Of a stretch of DNA of 64,000 nucleotides, positions 1-7,704 are shown in pieces (within the stretch, counting starts at the first letter, position 1; each line of letters begins with the position of its first letter). The stretch covers positions 43,793 through 107,792 of the forward strand of contig NZ_FOQM01000029.1 in NCBI RefSeq assembly GCF_900113735.1, given 5' to 3'. This DNA comes from Bradyrhizobium sp. Gha (GTDB lineage Bacteria; Pseudomonadota; Alphaproteobacteria; Rhizobiales; Xanthobacteraceae). The notes beneath the pieces were generated by a model, which was given only the letters and a program-made list of their open reading frames with translations, was not told where the DNA came from and ran no database searches. The position numbers were made by a program, and so were the translations under genes.

Positions 1-200
1 ACGCGGAAATTGCGCGGAGCAACCGCCAGGTGGGCAGGCTTTCGCTTCGGACAAAAGGGACGGCGGCTGTTCTCGCGCTCAATCAGACCGGCACTGCGTC
101 CGCGGAACGAACCATGTGCGTTTCGGCTCACATGCTCCCGGTAGAGGACCAACCCGCTCTCGAATGGCTTTCCTTGGTTCTGGTGCGGCCTTCCACGATC

Positions 201-311
201 AACCCGCAAGGGGTTCGCTACGCAAGCGTGCAACCTCTCCGGCTTCGCCTCCGAGGTGACCGCAGCCGCCCCTGAACACGTCGGCGCCTGTCGAGCGGGG
301 ATGGTCCCCGC
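201..311 (+). promoter_or_regulatory. Hairpin-rich 5' leader of the small ORF at 331
   Basis: Two perfect hairpins precede the first gene. AACCC-gcaag-GGGTT lies at 201-215 and GCGGGGA-tgg-TCCCCGC at 295-311, followed by a ribosome-binding-like GGGAG just before the ATG at 331. Other plasmid genes in this window (3879, 4759, 6354, 16958) also have long stem-rich leaders. A leader role is inference. Confidence 0.35.
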
Positions 312-330
312 CGCAAGACGGGAGCCTTCA

Positions 331-507
331 ATGTCGCACAATCTCGCCCTCGCTCAGAACCACGCCTTCGATCTGGCCCGCACGCTGATGGTGCCTGTCA
401 TCCTTTTCCAGACTGAGAACGAGTTCGGCGTGATGGTCTCCAGCGAATACGACGGCGACCAGGACGCCATCGTCCATGAATACGACCCCTGGTGCCCGGC
501 TCATTGA
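331..507 (+). CDS. Small conserved-looking plasmid protein (58 aa), function unknown
   Basis: A 58-residue acidic protein. The start at 331 is chosen because GGGAG lies about 8 bases upstream and the reading before it runs through the leader hairpins. The protein has a short helical N-terminus (MSHNLALAQNHAF) and an acidic C-terminal half ending DAIVHEYDPWCPAH. No catalytic motif, signal peptide or membrane segment is seen. It is the first of a same-strand series of plasmid accessory genes (Toprim, DUF1419, ArdC, DUF736). I recognise the type as a recurring plasmid ORF of Rhizobiales but cannot assign a function. Confidence 0.5.
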   Translation: MSHNLALAQNHAFDLARTLMVPVILFQTENEFGVMVSSEYDGDQDAIVHEYDPWCPAH

Positions 508-711
508 GCCGGGTGACCGGCTGCCGCTGGCGCCATGCCGTCTGCAAGGGAAGCTTCGCCGCGCACATGATGCGGCGACTGGCGGTTGGTCAGCGCGCCC
601 TTGCATTCGGCAGGCTTCGCGACCGGTCGGGAAGGTGCCGCAAGACTAGGAACAAGTGAGACCAACAGAAGAAGGGGCTGGACGTCGCTTGCGCGACCCC
701 GGTGCAGACAA

Positions 712-1596
712 ATGGACAAAAGAGAAATTGAAGAGCTGCGCGAAAAGGTTGGCTGCGCAGCTATGCTGGAGAAAGACGGCTGGAAGGTCGATGTCAAGGA
801 AAGCACCCGGCGGGCGATCAAATATCGCCGCGACAGCAGCATCGTCATTGTCATCCATCAAGGCCGCGGCTGGTTCGATCCGTTATCGCCGGCGAAAGGG
901 GACGTGTTTTCGCTAGCCGAACACCTTGGCGCGGACGGTTTCGTCCAGGCGTTTGACCGTGTTGCGGATGTGGTTGGCTTCGTCCCCTGCGCACCAGCGT
1001 GGCGGCGCGCGGCGAGGCCCAAGGCCCTCGCATCCGTTGCGGAACGGTGGAAACGTCGTTTCAGGCCGCGCCCCGGCTCGCCATCGTGGCGTTATCTCAC
1101 CGCCGAGCGCGGAGTGCCATCCGACATCGTGAATCAGGCGGTCGCGAGCGATCGGTTGCGAGAGGGCCCCCAAGGCAGCATGTGGGCGGCGCATAGCGAT
1201 TCTGCTGGAGCGCTCACAGGCTGGGAGGAGCGTGGACCCTCATGGCGTGGCTTCGCCACGGACGGCGGCAAGGAGCTTTTTCGCTTCGGGTCTGCGGCGG
1301 CCGAGCGGATCTGCATCACCGAGGCTGCCATCGATGCAATGAGCCTCGCCGCAATCGAAGTCCTGCGCCCTGACACCCTTTATGTCAGCACCGGTGGCGG
1401 CTGGTCGCCCGCGACCGATGTCGCCGTCCGCCGGCTGGCCAACCGCGCCAACGCTTGGCTCGTGGCGGCAACTGACAACAATCGCCAAGGCGACATCTAC
1501 GCCGACCGTGTTCGTGCCATCGCCGCCGAAGCAAGTGCGCGGTATGCCCGATTGCGGCCGTGCGCCGGCGACTGGAATGAGGATTTAAGGGTCTAA
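712..1596 (+). CDS. Toprim-domain plasmid protein (DUF3991/Toprim-like)
   Basis: A protein of 294 residues. I place the start at the ATG at 712 (MDKREIEELREKVG), because the upstream in-frame extension to 586 is low-complexity and lies in the leader. The N-terminal 100 residues resemble the DUF3991-type region of plasmid primase-like proteins (KYRRDSSIVIVIHQGRGWFDP). The C-terminal part has a Toprim-like fold signature: ICITEAAIDAMSLAAI, which carries the conserved Glu, then LVAATDNNRQGDIYADRV, where the usual DxD region reads as TDNNRQGD. It probably acts in plasmid DNA metabolism. No helicase or zinc-finger primase domain is present, so it is unlikely to be a complete primase. Confidence 0.75.
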   Translation: MDKREIEELREKVGCAAMLEKDGWKVDVKESTRRAIKYRRDSSIVIVIHQGRGWFDPLSPAKGDVFSLAEHLGADGFVQAFDRVADVVGFVPCAPAWRRAARPKALASVAERWKRRFRPRPGSPSWRYLTAERGVPSDIVNQAVASDRLREGPQGSMWAAHSDSAGALTGWEERGPSWRGFATDGGKELFRFGSAAAERICITEAAIDAMSLAAIEVLRPDTLYVSTGGGWSPATDVAVRRLANRANAWLVAATDNNRQGDIYADRVRAIAAEASARYARLRPCAGDWNEDLRV

Positions 1597-1924
1597 CGGC
1601 TACGTGTTGATGTGGCTCGCAACGGCGAGGCGCGGCGTGGTGACGCCGCGCCACGCCCTGCGCATGAGTGGGTCTCTGATTCCTCGGCGTTGAGCGAAGG
1701 GAGAAGGAGATCGAACAATGAGGGAGGAAAAATGAAATGGGAATGAAGCGCTGCCGCACGCCCGGCCGTCGCCTCAAGGGTGAAGCTTCGCCCGCGTTCG
1801 GCGGCCCTTGACTCGCCGGACCGGAGATGCGGCCGGCGACGAGGTGTGATGAAGGGCTGAAGTGACGAAGGATCAGCCGGATCGCTCGCGCTGTCAGTCC
1901 GGCCAGACCAAAGAGGAGCCGCCC
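1597..1924 (+). other. Intergenic leader region upstream of the DUF1419 gene
   Basis: There is no convincing coding sequence. The region is GC-rich with several short inverted repeats and ends in AAAGAGGAG before the ATG at 1925. By position it is another long leader of the kind seen in front of the neighbouring plasmid genes. Confidence 0.3.
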
Positions 1925-2530
1925 ATGCACACCTCCCCGAGCATCCGCAAAGTCTTCGAAGGCGTTGGGACACGCCACGAGATGCACCGCTTGTTCAACC
2001 GCCATCGTAGTGACCCTGCGATGGCCGAAGGTGAAGGCCAACAGCTCTTCGTCGGCGCATGGTTCGAGATAAACGAGCGGGAGCACGACTACGTGCTCGA
2101 GATCCTGCCGCCGCTGTTCATGCGCGCTGACATGTTCGCGATGCGCGAATTCATGACTGGTAACGTCACCAGCATCTTCTTCGCGCTTGCCATCGACGGA
2201 AGGCGGCGCTGGTTCCATGGCTATTGCGATCTTTCCGATCGGCTGTCGCCCGAGCGCATGAAGGCTGCGATCATCGAGCGCGAGTCACGGCCCCTGCGCG
2301 CAATGACGCGCGACGAGCGGCTCGAGCACATCTGGTCGAGCACGCATGACGATTATCGCGGCTATGCCGGCGAACGCTGGCCGCAGGCCATTCGCGGCCG
2401 CCGCACAGTGCTCGTCTATGCCGGCCAGAGCGGCACAGTCCTGAAGCTGCTCGCCGACCTCACCGAGGCAGAGATCGCGGCCAAGCTGCCGGTGCAGTTC
2501 CGCCATCTGCCGGAGACGGTTCCAGCCTAG
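1925..2530 (+). CDS. DUF1419 domain protein
   Basis: The protein is 201 residues long. The start at 1925 (MHTSPSIRKVFEGV) follows a clear AGAGGAG ribosome-binding site, and an upstream in-frame start at 1862 lacks one. The central part (QQLFVGAWFEINEREHDYV, then a Phe/Met-rich stretch and YCDLSDRLSPERM) matches what I recall of DUF1419, a family of unknown function on plasmids of Rhizobium, Agrobacterium and relatives. No membrane or catalytic motif is obvious. It sits between the Toprim gene and a decayed gene on the same strand and is probably part of the conserved accessory block of the plasmid backbone. Confidence 0.7.
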   Translation: MHTSPSIRKVFEGVGTRHEMHRLFNRHRSDPAMAEGEGQQLFVGAWFEINEREHDYVLEILPPLFMRADMFAMREFMTGNVTSIFFALAIDGRRRWFHGYCDLSDRLSPERMKAAIIERESRPLRAMTRDERLEHIWSSTHDDYRGYAGERWPQAIRGRRTVLVYAGQSGTVLKLLADLTEAEIAAKLPVQFRHLPETVPA

Positions 2531-2695
2531 CCCGACCTCCCCTGCCCCTTCCGCGGCAGCCCAGCCTCGCGCCGCGCGTCGCATTTCAGAACCCGGGCCG
2601 CCGCCGGCCCACTCATCAATTCCCGCAACACCGTGCCGTCCGTCGCGGCCCGCGCCGGCGGAGCGCGGCGCGCGCTCAACTGGACAACATTTCCC

Positions 2696-3026
2696 ATGTC
2701 GCATGACTATCCTTTCACCCTCGACCTCTTCGGCAATACCACTCTTTCATCCAGCCTCGGCCTCGGCTTCACGGCCTTCGCTGCCGATTTCGGCGGTGAC
2801 GACGACCATGAGCATGACCCAGCGCCATCGACGCTGGCCTCGGTAAGGCCGGCGAACGTCTCCCGATTCCGGTAGCGGCGCCACCTACTACGGCAACCGC
2901 CGGTTTGCGCGCCATGCCACCACGCTGTTCGATCAGGACGGCAAGCTCGTCCTCGACTTGGACGCATTGCGCGTTGCGGCGCGCTCGATCCTCGTTGGCG
3001 TTCTCGCCGCTTCGGCTTCGTCGTAG
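2696..3026 (+). pseudogene. Remnants of a large plasmid gene (possible strawberry-notch-like methylase/helicase start), broken
   Basis: The ATG at 2696 opens MSHDYPFTLDLFGNTTLSS, which resembles the N-terminus of the very large DNA methylase/helicase (strawberry-notch-like) proteins common on rhizobial plasmids. Only about 59 residues remain before a stop at 2873-2875. An open stretch in another frame (2874-3026) reads TYYGNRRFARHATTLFDQDG and ends at TAG 3024. It looks like the C-terminal end of a different or the same protein. I interpret the segment as a deletion scar leaving two ends. The identity of the second piece is unknown. Confidence 0.45.
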
Positions 3027-3392
3027 ATGAGACCCGCCACCCGGTCTATTCCGAACCGTCGAGCTTCATCGGCTGGCAGGGAAGGAGGTCGCCATGAAGC
3101 TTCTCCCGAACGCCTCGCCCAGCTTTCGCGCGTGGAGGAGGCGCGTCGCCAGAAGCAGCGCCAGCTCGACATGATCGATCGTCAGATCATCCGCCGCACG
3201 ACGGGGCTCATCGGCAGCAAGCGGTCTGGATATCGTCTTGGCAAGTCGCCCGATCCGAGTGCATCCATCGAACGCTATCGTTCGAACCTTGCGGCGATCA
3301 CGGCAGAGCGCCAATCTGAGATCGACGCGCTTTCGCGCAAGCTCGCCCGGCAGGATGCTGCGGTTGAGATGCTGCGTTCTCGATGCGCCTGA
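3027..3392 (+). CDS. Hypothetical coiled-coil-like protein (up to 121 aa)
   Basis: The reading from about residue 25 onward (ERLAQLSRVEEARRQKQRQL, later ALSRKLARQDAAVEML) is a regular charged amphipathic helix pattern typical of a real coiled-coil protein. The first 25 residues look non-coding and no ribosome-binding site precedes the ATG at 3027. An ATG at 3094 with AAGGAGG in front is in a different frame and stops quickly, which suggests a frameshift near 3094 in a gene that originally began there. No function is assigned. Confidence 0.4.
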   Translation: MRPATRSIPNRRASSAGREGGRHEASPERLAQLSRVEEARRQKQRQLDMIDRQIIRRTTGLIGSKRSGYRLGKSPDPSASIERYRSNLAAITAERQSEIDALSRKLARQDAAVEMLRSRCA

Positions 3393-3878
3393 GTCTCGCC
3401 CCCCTCGTGATGACCCGGAATGCAAGGACGAATGTCGCAGTCCGGCCGACCATTGTCCGCGCAAGCGGCATGGCGCTGCGGCCTAGCGGAGAGCCGACCT
3501 TGCGGCTCGCGCAGACGAACGGCTCGATCACGCCGCGAATCTGGCGGTCTGTTGAGTCGAACCTTTCCGCATTCGCCAACCCGGCCCACACCCTGTCGGC
3601 TCTCCCCTCGTGTTTGCTGCGGTCTGCGCCGCCGGCGGTCCGCTTCAAGGCCAAGTCGCAAGCGACCGGAGACCGCCGATCTCGGCAAGGCCCGGCCGCG
3701 TTCGGCGCAGGGCTCCAGCAAGCTGGACCTGCTTGTCCGCAGCCGGACCTCGCTCGCCTGGCGATCCCCGGACCTTGAAGCGGCCCTCATCCCGGCGGCG
3801 CTCGGCGACCGCACCCGAAGGGAGGTCCGGCAGGGGCCGGATCGAACCAGACGGCGATAGCTTTGAAAGGAATTCACA
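3393..3878 (+). promoter_or_regulatory. Long GC-rich leader upstream of the 195-aa protein gene
   Basis: No convincing gene in 486 bases. The region has stems such as GGCGGTC at 3634-3640 pairing with GACCGCC at 3671-3677, and ends in TTGAAAGGAATTCACAATG, a good ribosome-binding site and start. It is comparable in position to the structured leaders of the ArdC and DUF736 genes. Transcription as a leader is inferred. Confidence 0.35.
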
Positions 3879-4466
3879 ATGACCAAACCTGCTCGTTCCT
3901 CTCGCGCCAGCGCCCGTGTCATCCCGCTTCGCAAGGGCACCACTCTCGAAATGGTCCGGCTCGCCTGCCCCGACGCGGCACAGGCACAGCGCATCTCCGA
4001 AAGCTTCGGCCTTGCGATCCTCGACAGCGAAGGCATCCGTGATCTGCATGAGCGGCTCATCATCGAAACTACCGACGCGCTCAAGGACGGCCTGAGTGAA
4101 CGCGCGATGCAGATTCACCTTCAACGGATCGTCGGCGCTTACGTCGGCTCCGCCCACGGCGCCGGCCAGTTCTACACCCGCGCAGTCACCGAAGCACGAG
4201 ATGCGACCGCCAAGCTCGCCAACGACGGCCGCGATGAGGACCTCGATGGTCCGGTCGGCTTCCATAGCCAGGCACAGCGCAAGCGTGAATTCGCCGCCGA
4301 CATGGGCGTGCAGTCTCACGCGCTTCGCATGGCCGCCGAGGGCGCCGTCGCCGCCTACGAAAAAGTCGTCGGCGAGACCTGGAAGCCTTTCGAGCGTCCC
4401 GTCGACCCCACGACCGATACCGTCGGCAGGAAGGCGGCCAAGGCGCAAATGTCGGCGTTCGACTAA
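3879..4466 (+). CDS. Conserved-type plasmid protein (195 aa), function unknown
   Basis: The ATG at 3879 follows GAAAGGA at good spacing. The protein starts with a basic tail (MTKPARSSRASARVIPLRKG) and then is mostly helical: ERLIIETTDALKDGLSERAM, VGAYVGSAHGAGQFYTRAV, MAAEGAVAAYEKVVGETWKP. There is no signal peptide, membrane segment or metal motif. It lies directly before the ArdC gene, separated only by that gene's leader, an arrangement I associate with rhizobial plasmid backbones. I do not recognise a named domain. Confidence 0.65.
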   Translation: MTKPARSSRASARVIPLRKGTTLEMVRLACPDAAQAQRISESFGLAILDSEGIRDLHERLIIETTDALKDGLSERAMQIHLQRIVGAYVGSAHGAGQFYTRAVTEARDATAKLANDGRDEDLDGPVGFHSQAQRKREFAADMGVQSHALRMAAEGAVAAYEKVVGETWKPFERPVDPTTDTVGRKAAKAQMSAFD

Positions 4467-4592
4467 CAGTCAGCGCGGGGCCTCGGCCCCGCGCCTTCCG
4501 CTGCAGCCATCTCGCGGGCCGGTATGCCAGACCGGCGCATCTTCGTGTCGCCGCTGCAACAAAGGGCGCCTCCCCGTTCTACGCGCCATCGT

Positions 4593-4723
4593 CGGCTCCT
4601 CCCGGTCCGTGGTCCTGCGCCGGACCCCATGCCCGCGCAACGGCTTTGCCGTCCTTCGCGCTGCTTCGGCCCTGCGGGTGCGCGGACCTTGGGCCCGGCG
4701 TTTGCGGACCCCGTGAGGAGCCG
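4593..4723 (+). promoter_or_regulatory. Candidate structured leader of the ArdC gene
   Basis: CGGCTCCTC at 4593-4601 is perfectly complementary to GAGGAGCCG at 4715-4723, closing about 113 bases that contain further GC-rich stems. It lies 35 bases before the ArdC start at 4759. A 9-bp perfect closing stem at this place suggests a folded leader RNA, possibly controlling translation. This is inference from one copy only. Confidence 0.35.
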
Positions 4724-4758
4724 CGATGGGCGCGGCCTCCCGAACGGAGGTCATTATA

Positions 4759-5685
4759 ATGAACAGGAGCGGAGAAAAGGCGCGAGGCGACCTGTACGCC
4801 CGCATCACGGACTGCATTGTCGCTGAGCTCGAACGCGGCGTGCGCCCCTGGGTTCAACCTTGGGCCGCCGCGAATATGGCAGGCCACATCACGCGACCGC
4901 TGCGGCACAACGGCCAGCCCTATACGGGCATCAACGTCGTGCTGCTTTGGTCAGAAGCCGTCGCGCGCGGCTTCCGCTGTCCGATCTGGATGACGTTCAA
5001 GCAGGCTAGCGAACTCGGCGCGCATGTCCGTAAGGGCGAGACCGGCAGCACTGTGGTGTATGCGAGCCGCTTCACCAAGACGGAGACCGACGCTCACGGC
5101 GGTGAAGTTGAAAGGGATATCCCCTTCCTGAAGGCGTATACCGTCTTTTGCGTCGACCAGATCGATGGCTTGCCCGAGCATTATTATGGTCGGCCGGCCG
5201 CTGTCGCATCAACGATTGAGCGTAACGCGGGCGCCGACGCGTTCTTTGCCAACACCGGCGCGATTGTTCGGCATGGCGGCTCGATGGCGTTTTACGCGCC
5301 CTCGTCCGATCACATTCAGATGCCGGCGATCGAAAGTTTTCGCGACACTGCCTCCTATGTCGCCGTCAGAGCCCATGAGACCGTGCACTGGACCGCTCCT
5401 GCTCACCGCGTTAATCGCGATCTCAGCCGGTACAGCAAAGATCGGAGCGAACGCGCGCGCGAAGAGTTGGTCGCCGAACTCGGGAGCTGTTTCCTCTGCG
5501 CGGATCTCGGGATCTCTCCCGAACTCGAACCGCGACCCGATCATGCAAGCTACCTCGCATCGTGGTTGGAAGTCTTGTCGAGTGAGATGCGCTTTATCTT
5601 CTCGGCTGCCGCGCATGCGCAACGCGCTGTGGCCTATCTGCACGACCAGCAGCCGAAGGCCGCTGAGGTCGAGGAGGCAGCATGA
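4759..5685 (+). CDS. ardC: ArdC-like antirestriction protein with zincin motif
   Basis: A 308-residue protein from the ATG at 4759, which follows GGAGGT; the in-frame ATG at 4726 lies in the leader. The N-terminal half is the ArdC ssDNA-binding type region: WVQPWAAANM, TRPLRHNGQPYTGINVVLLW, then RKGETGSTVVY. The C-terminal half holds a zinc-metallopeptidase-like HETVH (about residues 206-210), followed by an acidic helix (EELVAELGSCFLCADLGI). ArdC proteins protect incoming plasmid DNA against restriction during conjugation, so the gene fits a transferable plasmid. Length and motif order are normal for the family and no truncation is seen. Confidence 0.85.
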   Translation: MNRSGEKARGDLYARITDCIVAELERGVRPWVQPWAAANMAGHITRPLRHNGQPYTGINVVLLWSEAVARGFRCPIWMTFKQASELGAHVRKGETGSTVVYASRFTKTETDAHGGEVERDIPFLKAYTVFCVDQIDGLPEHYYGRPAAVASTIERNAGADAFFANTGAIVRHGGSMAFYAPSSDHIQMPAIESFRDTASYVAVRAHETVHWTAPAHRVNRDLSRYSKDRSERAREELVAELGSCFLCADLGISPELEPRPDHASYLASWLEVLSSEMRFIFSAAAHAQRAVAYLHDQQPKAAEVEEAA

Positions 5686-6097
5686 TGAGCGCATAACGTG
5701 ATTGGCGCCGACGCTTGCCGGCCCCTAGTTATCCGGTGGCTCAGCTCAGAGATGCGGCCTCTTGTTGGCCGCTCGAGGGCCAGCGTTCCTTCATTCCTCG
5801 TGCTGCGCCACCTGATTGCGGCCTTGCGTTCCGTCCTTCGAGGAGGACGACGTTCTGATTTCGCGCGGGTCGTCGCTGTGCTGAGCAAATCTCGCTCGCG
5901 GCCTGCGGATTCACTTTCGAGCCGCGTCGCTCTCTTGACAGCCGAGCAGCACGCCTACCTTCCCGTTTCGGGCATCGACCCGTAAGCCTCAGCAGTTGAA
6001 AAATATGTGCCGCGAGCGGTGATCGGGTTCTTTCGTCGGTCAAGGTTTCGATGATCGTCATTGTCGTTTTCCTCGGCCGTTTCTTCTGGCACACCCA
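5686..6097. other. Intergenic region, no gene seen
   Basis: Open frames here lack ribosome-binding sites and plausible composition. I see no named element between the ArdC stop and the DUF736 leader. Confidence 0.4.
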
Positions 6098-6353
6098 CGT
6101 CGTCCTCGATTGGCATGTCTGACCGAAGGGCGCCGTCGCTTAAGCGCCGCCTCGCTCTTGTCCCCGCAACAGCCGGTTACGACTTTCTTCCCCTGGCCGC
6201 TGCGCGCCCATTCCTCGCGCAAGCCAAGAAAGTCGTGCCCTGGCTGCCCTCTACTGCGTGCCGGCCCCTTTGGGGTGCGGGTTGATCGCCTCCGGTCTGT
6301 CGCCAGCCATCGAGGCCGCGATGGGCGGCCCGGGAAACTGAAAGGACACGACA
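6098..6353 (+). ncRNA. Candidate structured leader RNA of DUF736 gene, copy 1
   Basis: ACGACTTTCTT at 6179-6189 pairs perfectly with AAGAAAGTCGT at 6226-6236. Inside is a GC hairpin around CTGCGCG. The same arrangement and several identical blocks (CTTGTCCCCGCAAC, CTTTCTTCCCCTGG, GATCGCCTCCGGTCT) occur in front of the second DUF736 gene at 16703-16957. The two copies differ in sequence between the stems but keep the closing stem. I infer a cis-acting leader, and whether it matches a published RNA motif is unknown to me. Confidence 0.5.
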
Positions 6354-6665
6354 ATGGCGACCATCGGCACCTTCACTTCGACCGGCAACGGCTTCACCGG
6401 CACGGTTCGCACCCTCGCTCTCAATGCCAAAGCCAAGCTGGTTCGGGTCGAGAACCCCTCCGACAAGGGACCGCACTTCCGCATCTTCGCCGGCAATGTC
6501 GAGCTGGGAGCGGCTTGGCAGAAAACCGCCAGGGACACCGAACGCGATTACCTCTCCGTCAAGCTGGACGATCCGAGCTTCCCGGCTCCGATCTATGCCA
6601 CCCTGATCGAGGTGGAGGGCCAGGACGGCCTCCAGCTCATCTGGTCTCGCCCGAATCGGGATTGA
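6354..6665 (+). CDS. DUF736 family protein, copy 1
   Basis: A 103-residue protein, the normal length for DUF736, a family of unknown function frequent on plasmids of Rhizobiales and often beside conjugation genes. Recognised from MATIGTFTSTGNGFTGTVRT, DKGPHFRIFAGNVELGAAW, the DDPSFPAPIYATL block and the C-terminal QLIWSRPNRD. The start is preceded by GAAAGGACACGACA. A second gene at 16958-17263 is very similar throughout, and both have the same type of leader, so they form a direct repeat flanking the repABC region. Confidence 0.85.
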   Translation: MATIGTFTSTGNGFTGTVRTLALNAKAKLVRVENPSDKGPHFRIFAGNVELGAAWQKTARDTERDYLSVKLDDPSFPAPIYATLIEVEGQDGLQLIWSRPNRD

Positions 6666-6760
6666 AGGCCCAGCAACGGCCCCGCCGAAAGGCGGGGCCA
6701 TTTGCCCGCTGTCGCAGTCTCGGCTCACGGGGCGGTGACAGTCTCTGGTGCATGTCATTC

Positions 6761-6775
6761 AGATGTATTACATCT
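6761..6775 (+). promoter_or_regulatory. Palindromic operator before the toxin-antitoxin operon
   Basis: AGATGTATTACATCT is a perfect 15-bp inverted repeat centred 36 bases before the antitoxin ATG. RelB-type antitoxins usually autoregulate through such a site. The 13-bp core GATGTATTACATC recurs exactly at 20516-20528 before the mobilization genes. Confidence 0.6.
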
Positions 6776-6803
6776 AGCTGCGGATGTGAATAAGGAGGTC
6801 GTT

Positions 6804-7112
6804 ATGGCTTCGAATGCCTTGGTCCAAACCCGCATCGATGCGGACGTGAAGGAAAAGGCCACTGCGGTCCTGGAGAACATGGGTCTCACGGTATCCGACG
6901 CCGTTCGGATCTTGCTGACGCGCACGGCCAATGAAGGGATGCTTCCTCTGGAACTCGTGAGCAACAGCCAAGCTTACGATAGCTGGTTTCGTGAGAAGGT
7001 GCGCCAGGCGTTGGCCGACACGCGACCCGATATCGATGATTCCGAGGTCGAAACGCATTTCACACAACGCCGTGCCGCTGCGCTTCGAAAGGCATCGGAG
7101 CAGGAACGGTGA
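6804..7112 (+). CDS. RelB/DinJ-family antitoxin
   Basis: A 102-residue protein from the ATG at 6804, preceded by AAGGAGG at ideal spacing. The N-terminus has the RelB/DinJ ribbon-helix-helix pattern (ALVQTRIDADVKEKATAVLE, MGLTVSDAVRILLTRTANEG). The C-terminal half should bind the toxin. The stop codon TGA at 7110-7112 overlaps the GTG start of the toxin gene, the usual translational coupling. The palindrome at 6761-6775 is the likely autoregulatory operator. It probably stabilises the plasmid by post-segregational killing. Confidence 0.85.
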   Translation: MASNALVQTRIDADVKEKATAVLENMGLTVSDAVRILLTRTANEGMLPLELVSNSQAYDSWFREKVRQALADTRPDIDDSEVETHFTQRRAAALRKASEQER

Positions 7113-7405
7113 AACTCGTCTGGTCGCGCTTCGCGTTGTCCGATCGCGACAGCATTTTCAGCTACATCGAGGCCGAGAATCCTCGTGCCGCGGTTCATGT
7201 CGACGAACAGATTGCGAATGCCGCGCGGCGCCTGCTCGACTTTCCGGATAGCGGTCGGCCGGGGCGTGTCGCCGGGACGCGCGAGTTGGTCATTCCGCGT
7301 ACATCTTACGTCGCGGCGTACCTGGTCGACGGCGATACCGTCCGCATCTTGCGCGTGCTCCATGGCGCGCAGATGTGGCCCGACGAAGTTACCAACGACG
7401 ATTGA
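7109..7405 (+). CDS. RelE/ParE-family toxin
   Basis: A 98-residue protein with a GTG start at 7109 overlapping the antitoxin stop. The pattern WSRFALSDRDSIFSYIEAEN, then ARRLLDFPDSGRPGRV and RELVIPRTSYVAAYLV with a final VRILRVLHGAQMWP, is typical of the ParE/RelE superfamily. The fold alone does not decide between gyrase poisoning and mRNA cleavage. The C-terminal VLHGAQMWP motif is the common ending of ParE-like members. The gene is intact, unlike the neighbouring vapC. Confidence 0.85.
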   Translation: MKLVWSRFALSDRDSIFSYIEAENPRAAVHVDEQIANAARRLLDFPDSGRPGRVAGTRELVIPRTSYVAAYLVDGDTVRILRVLHGAQMWPDEVTNDD

Positions 7406-7464
7406 GGCGGCTCCGTACAGTATCGTGCGACCAGCTGGACGGGCAAGTTTCGGTTTATTGCTTA

Positions 7465-7485
7465 TATCGTAGGTTGGCTACGATA
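7465..7485. repeat. Inverted repeat in the gap after the toxin gene
   Basis: TATCGTAG-gttgg-CTACGATA is a perfect 8-bp stem with a 5-base spacer in an otherwise gene-free 299-bp gap. No T-run follows, so an operator is as likely as a terminator. Confidence 0.35.
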
Positions 7486-7704
7486 AGTATGATCAAACTA
7501 AACCTTCAAGCCTTCGTGCGCGTGCGTGCCGGACGAATAAAGGCTTGGTCAGCGTCTCGAGCGTGACCGGAGTTTTCGTCACACCCTCGGGCGCTGGAAA
7601 CGGCCGCTGCGCTGGATTTCAACCGCGCGGCATTTTTGTTGGCGCCTTTTTCATCTGGGCGAGACGGCCTTTCTGCCGAGCGTTCCCAGCACGGACTTTC
7701 GCCT

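Noticed and set aside
7465..7485. Intrinsic terminator of the toxin-antitoxin operon
   Set aside because: The stem is short and AT-rich with no T-run, and it lies 60 bp after the stop, so an operator is as likely. Kept only as an inverted repeat.
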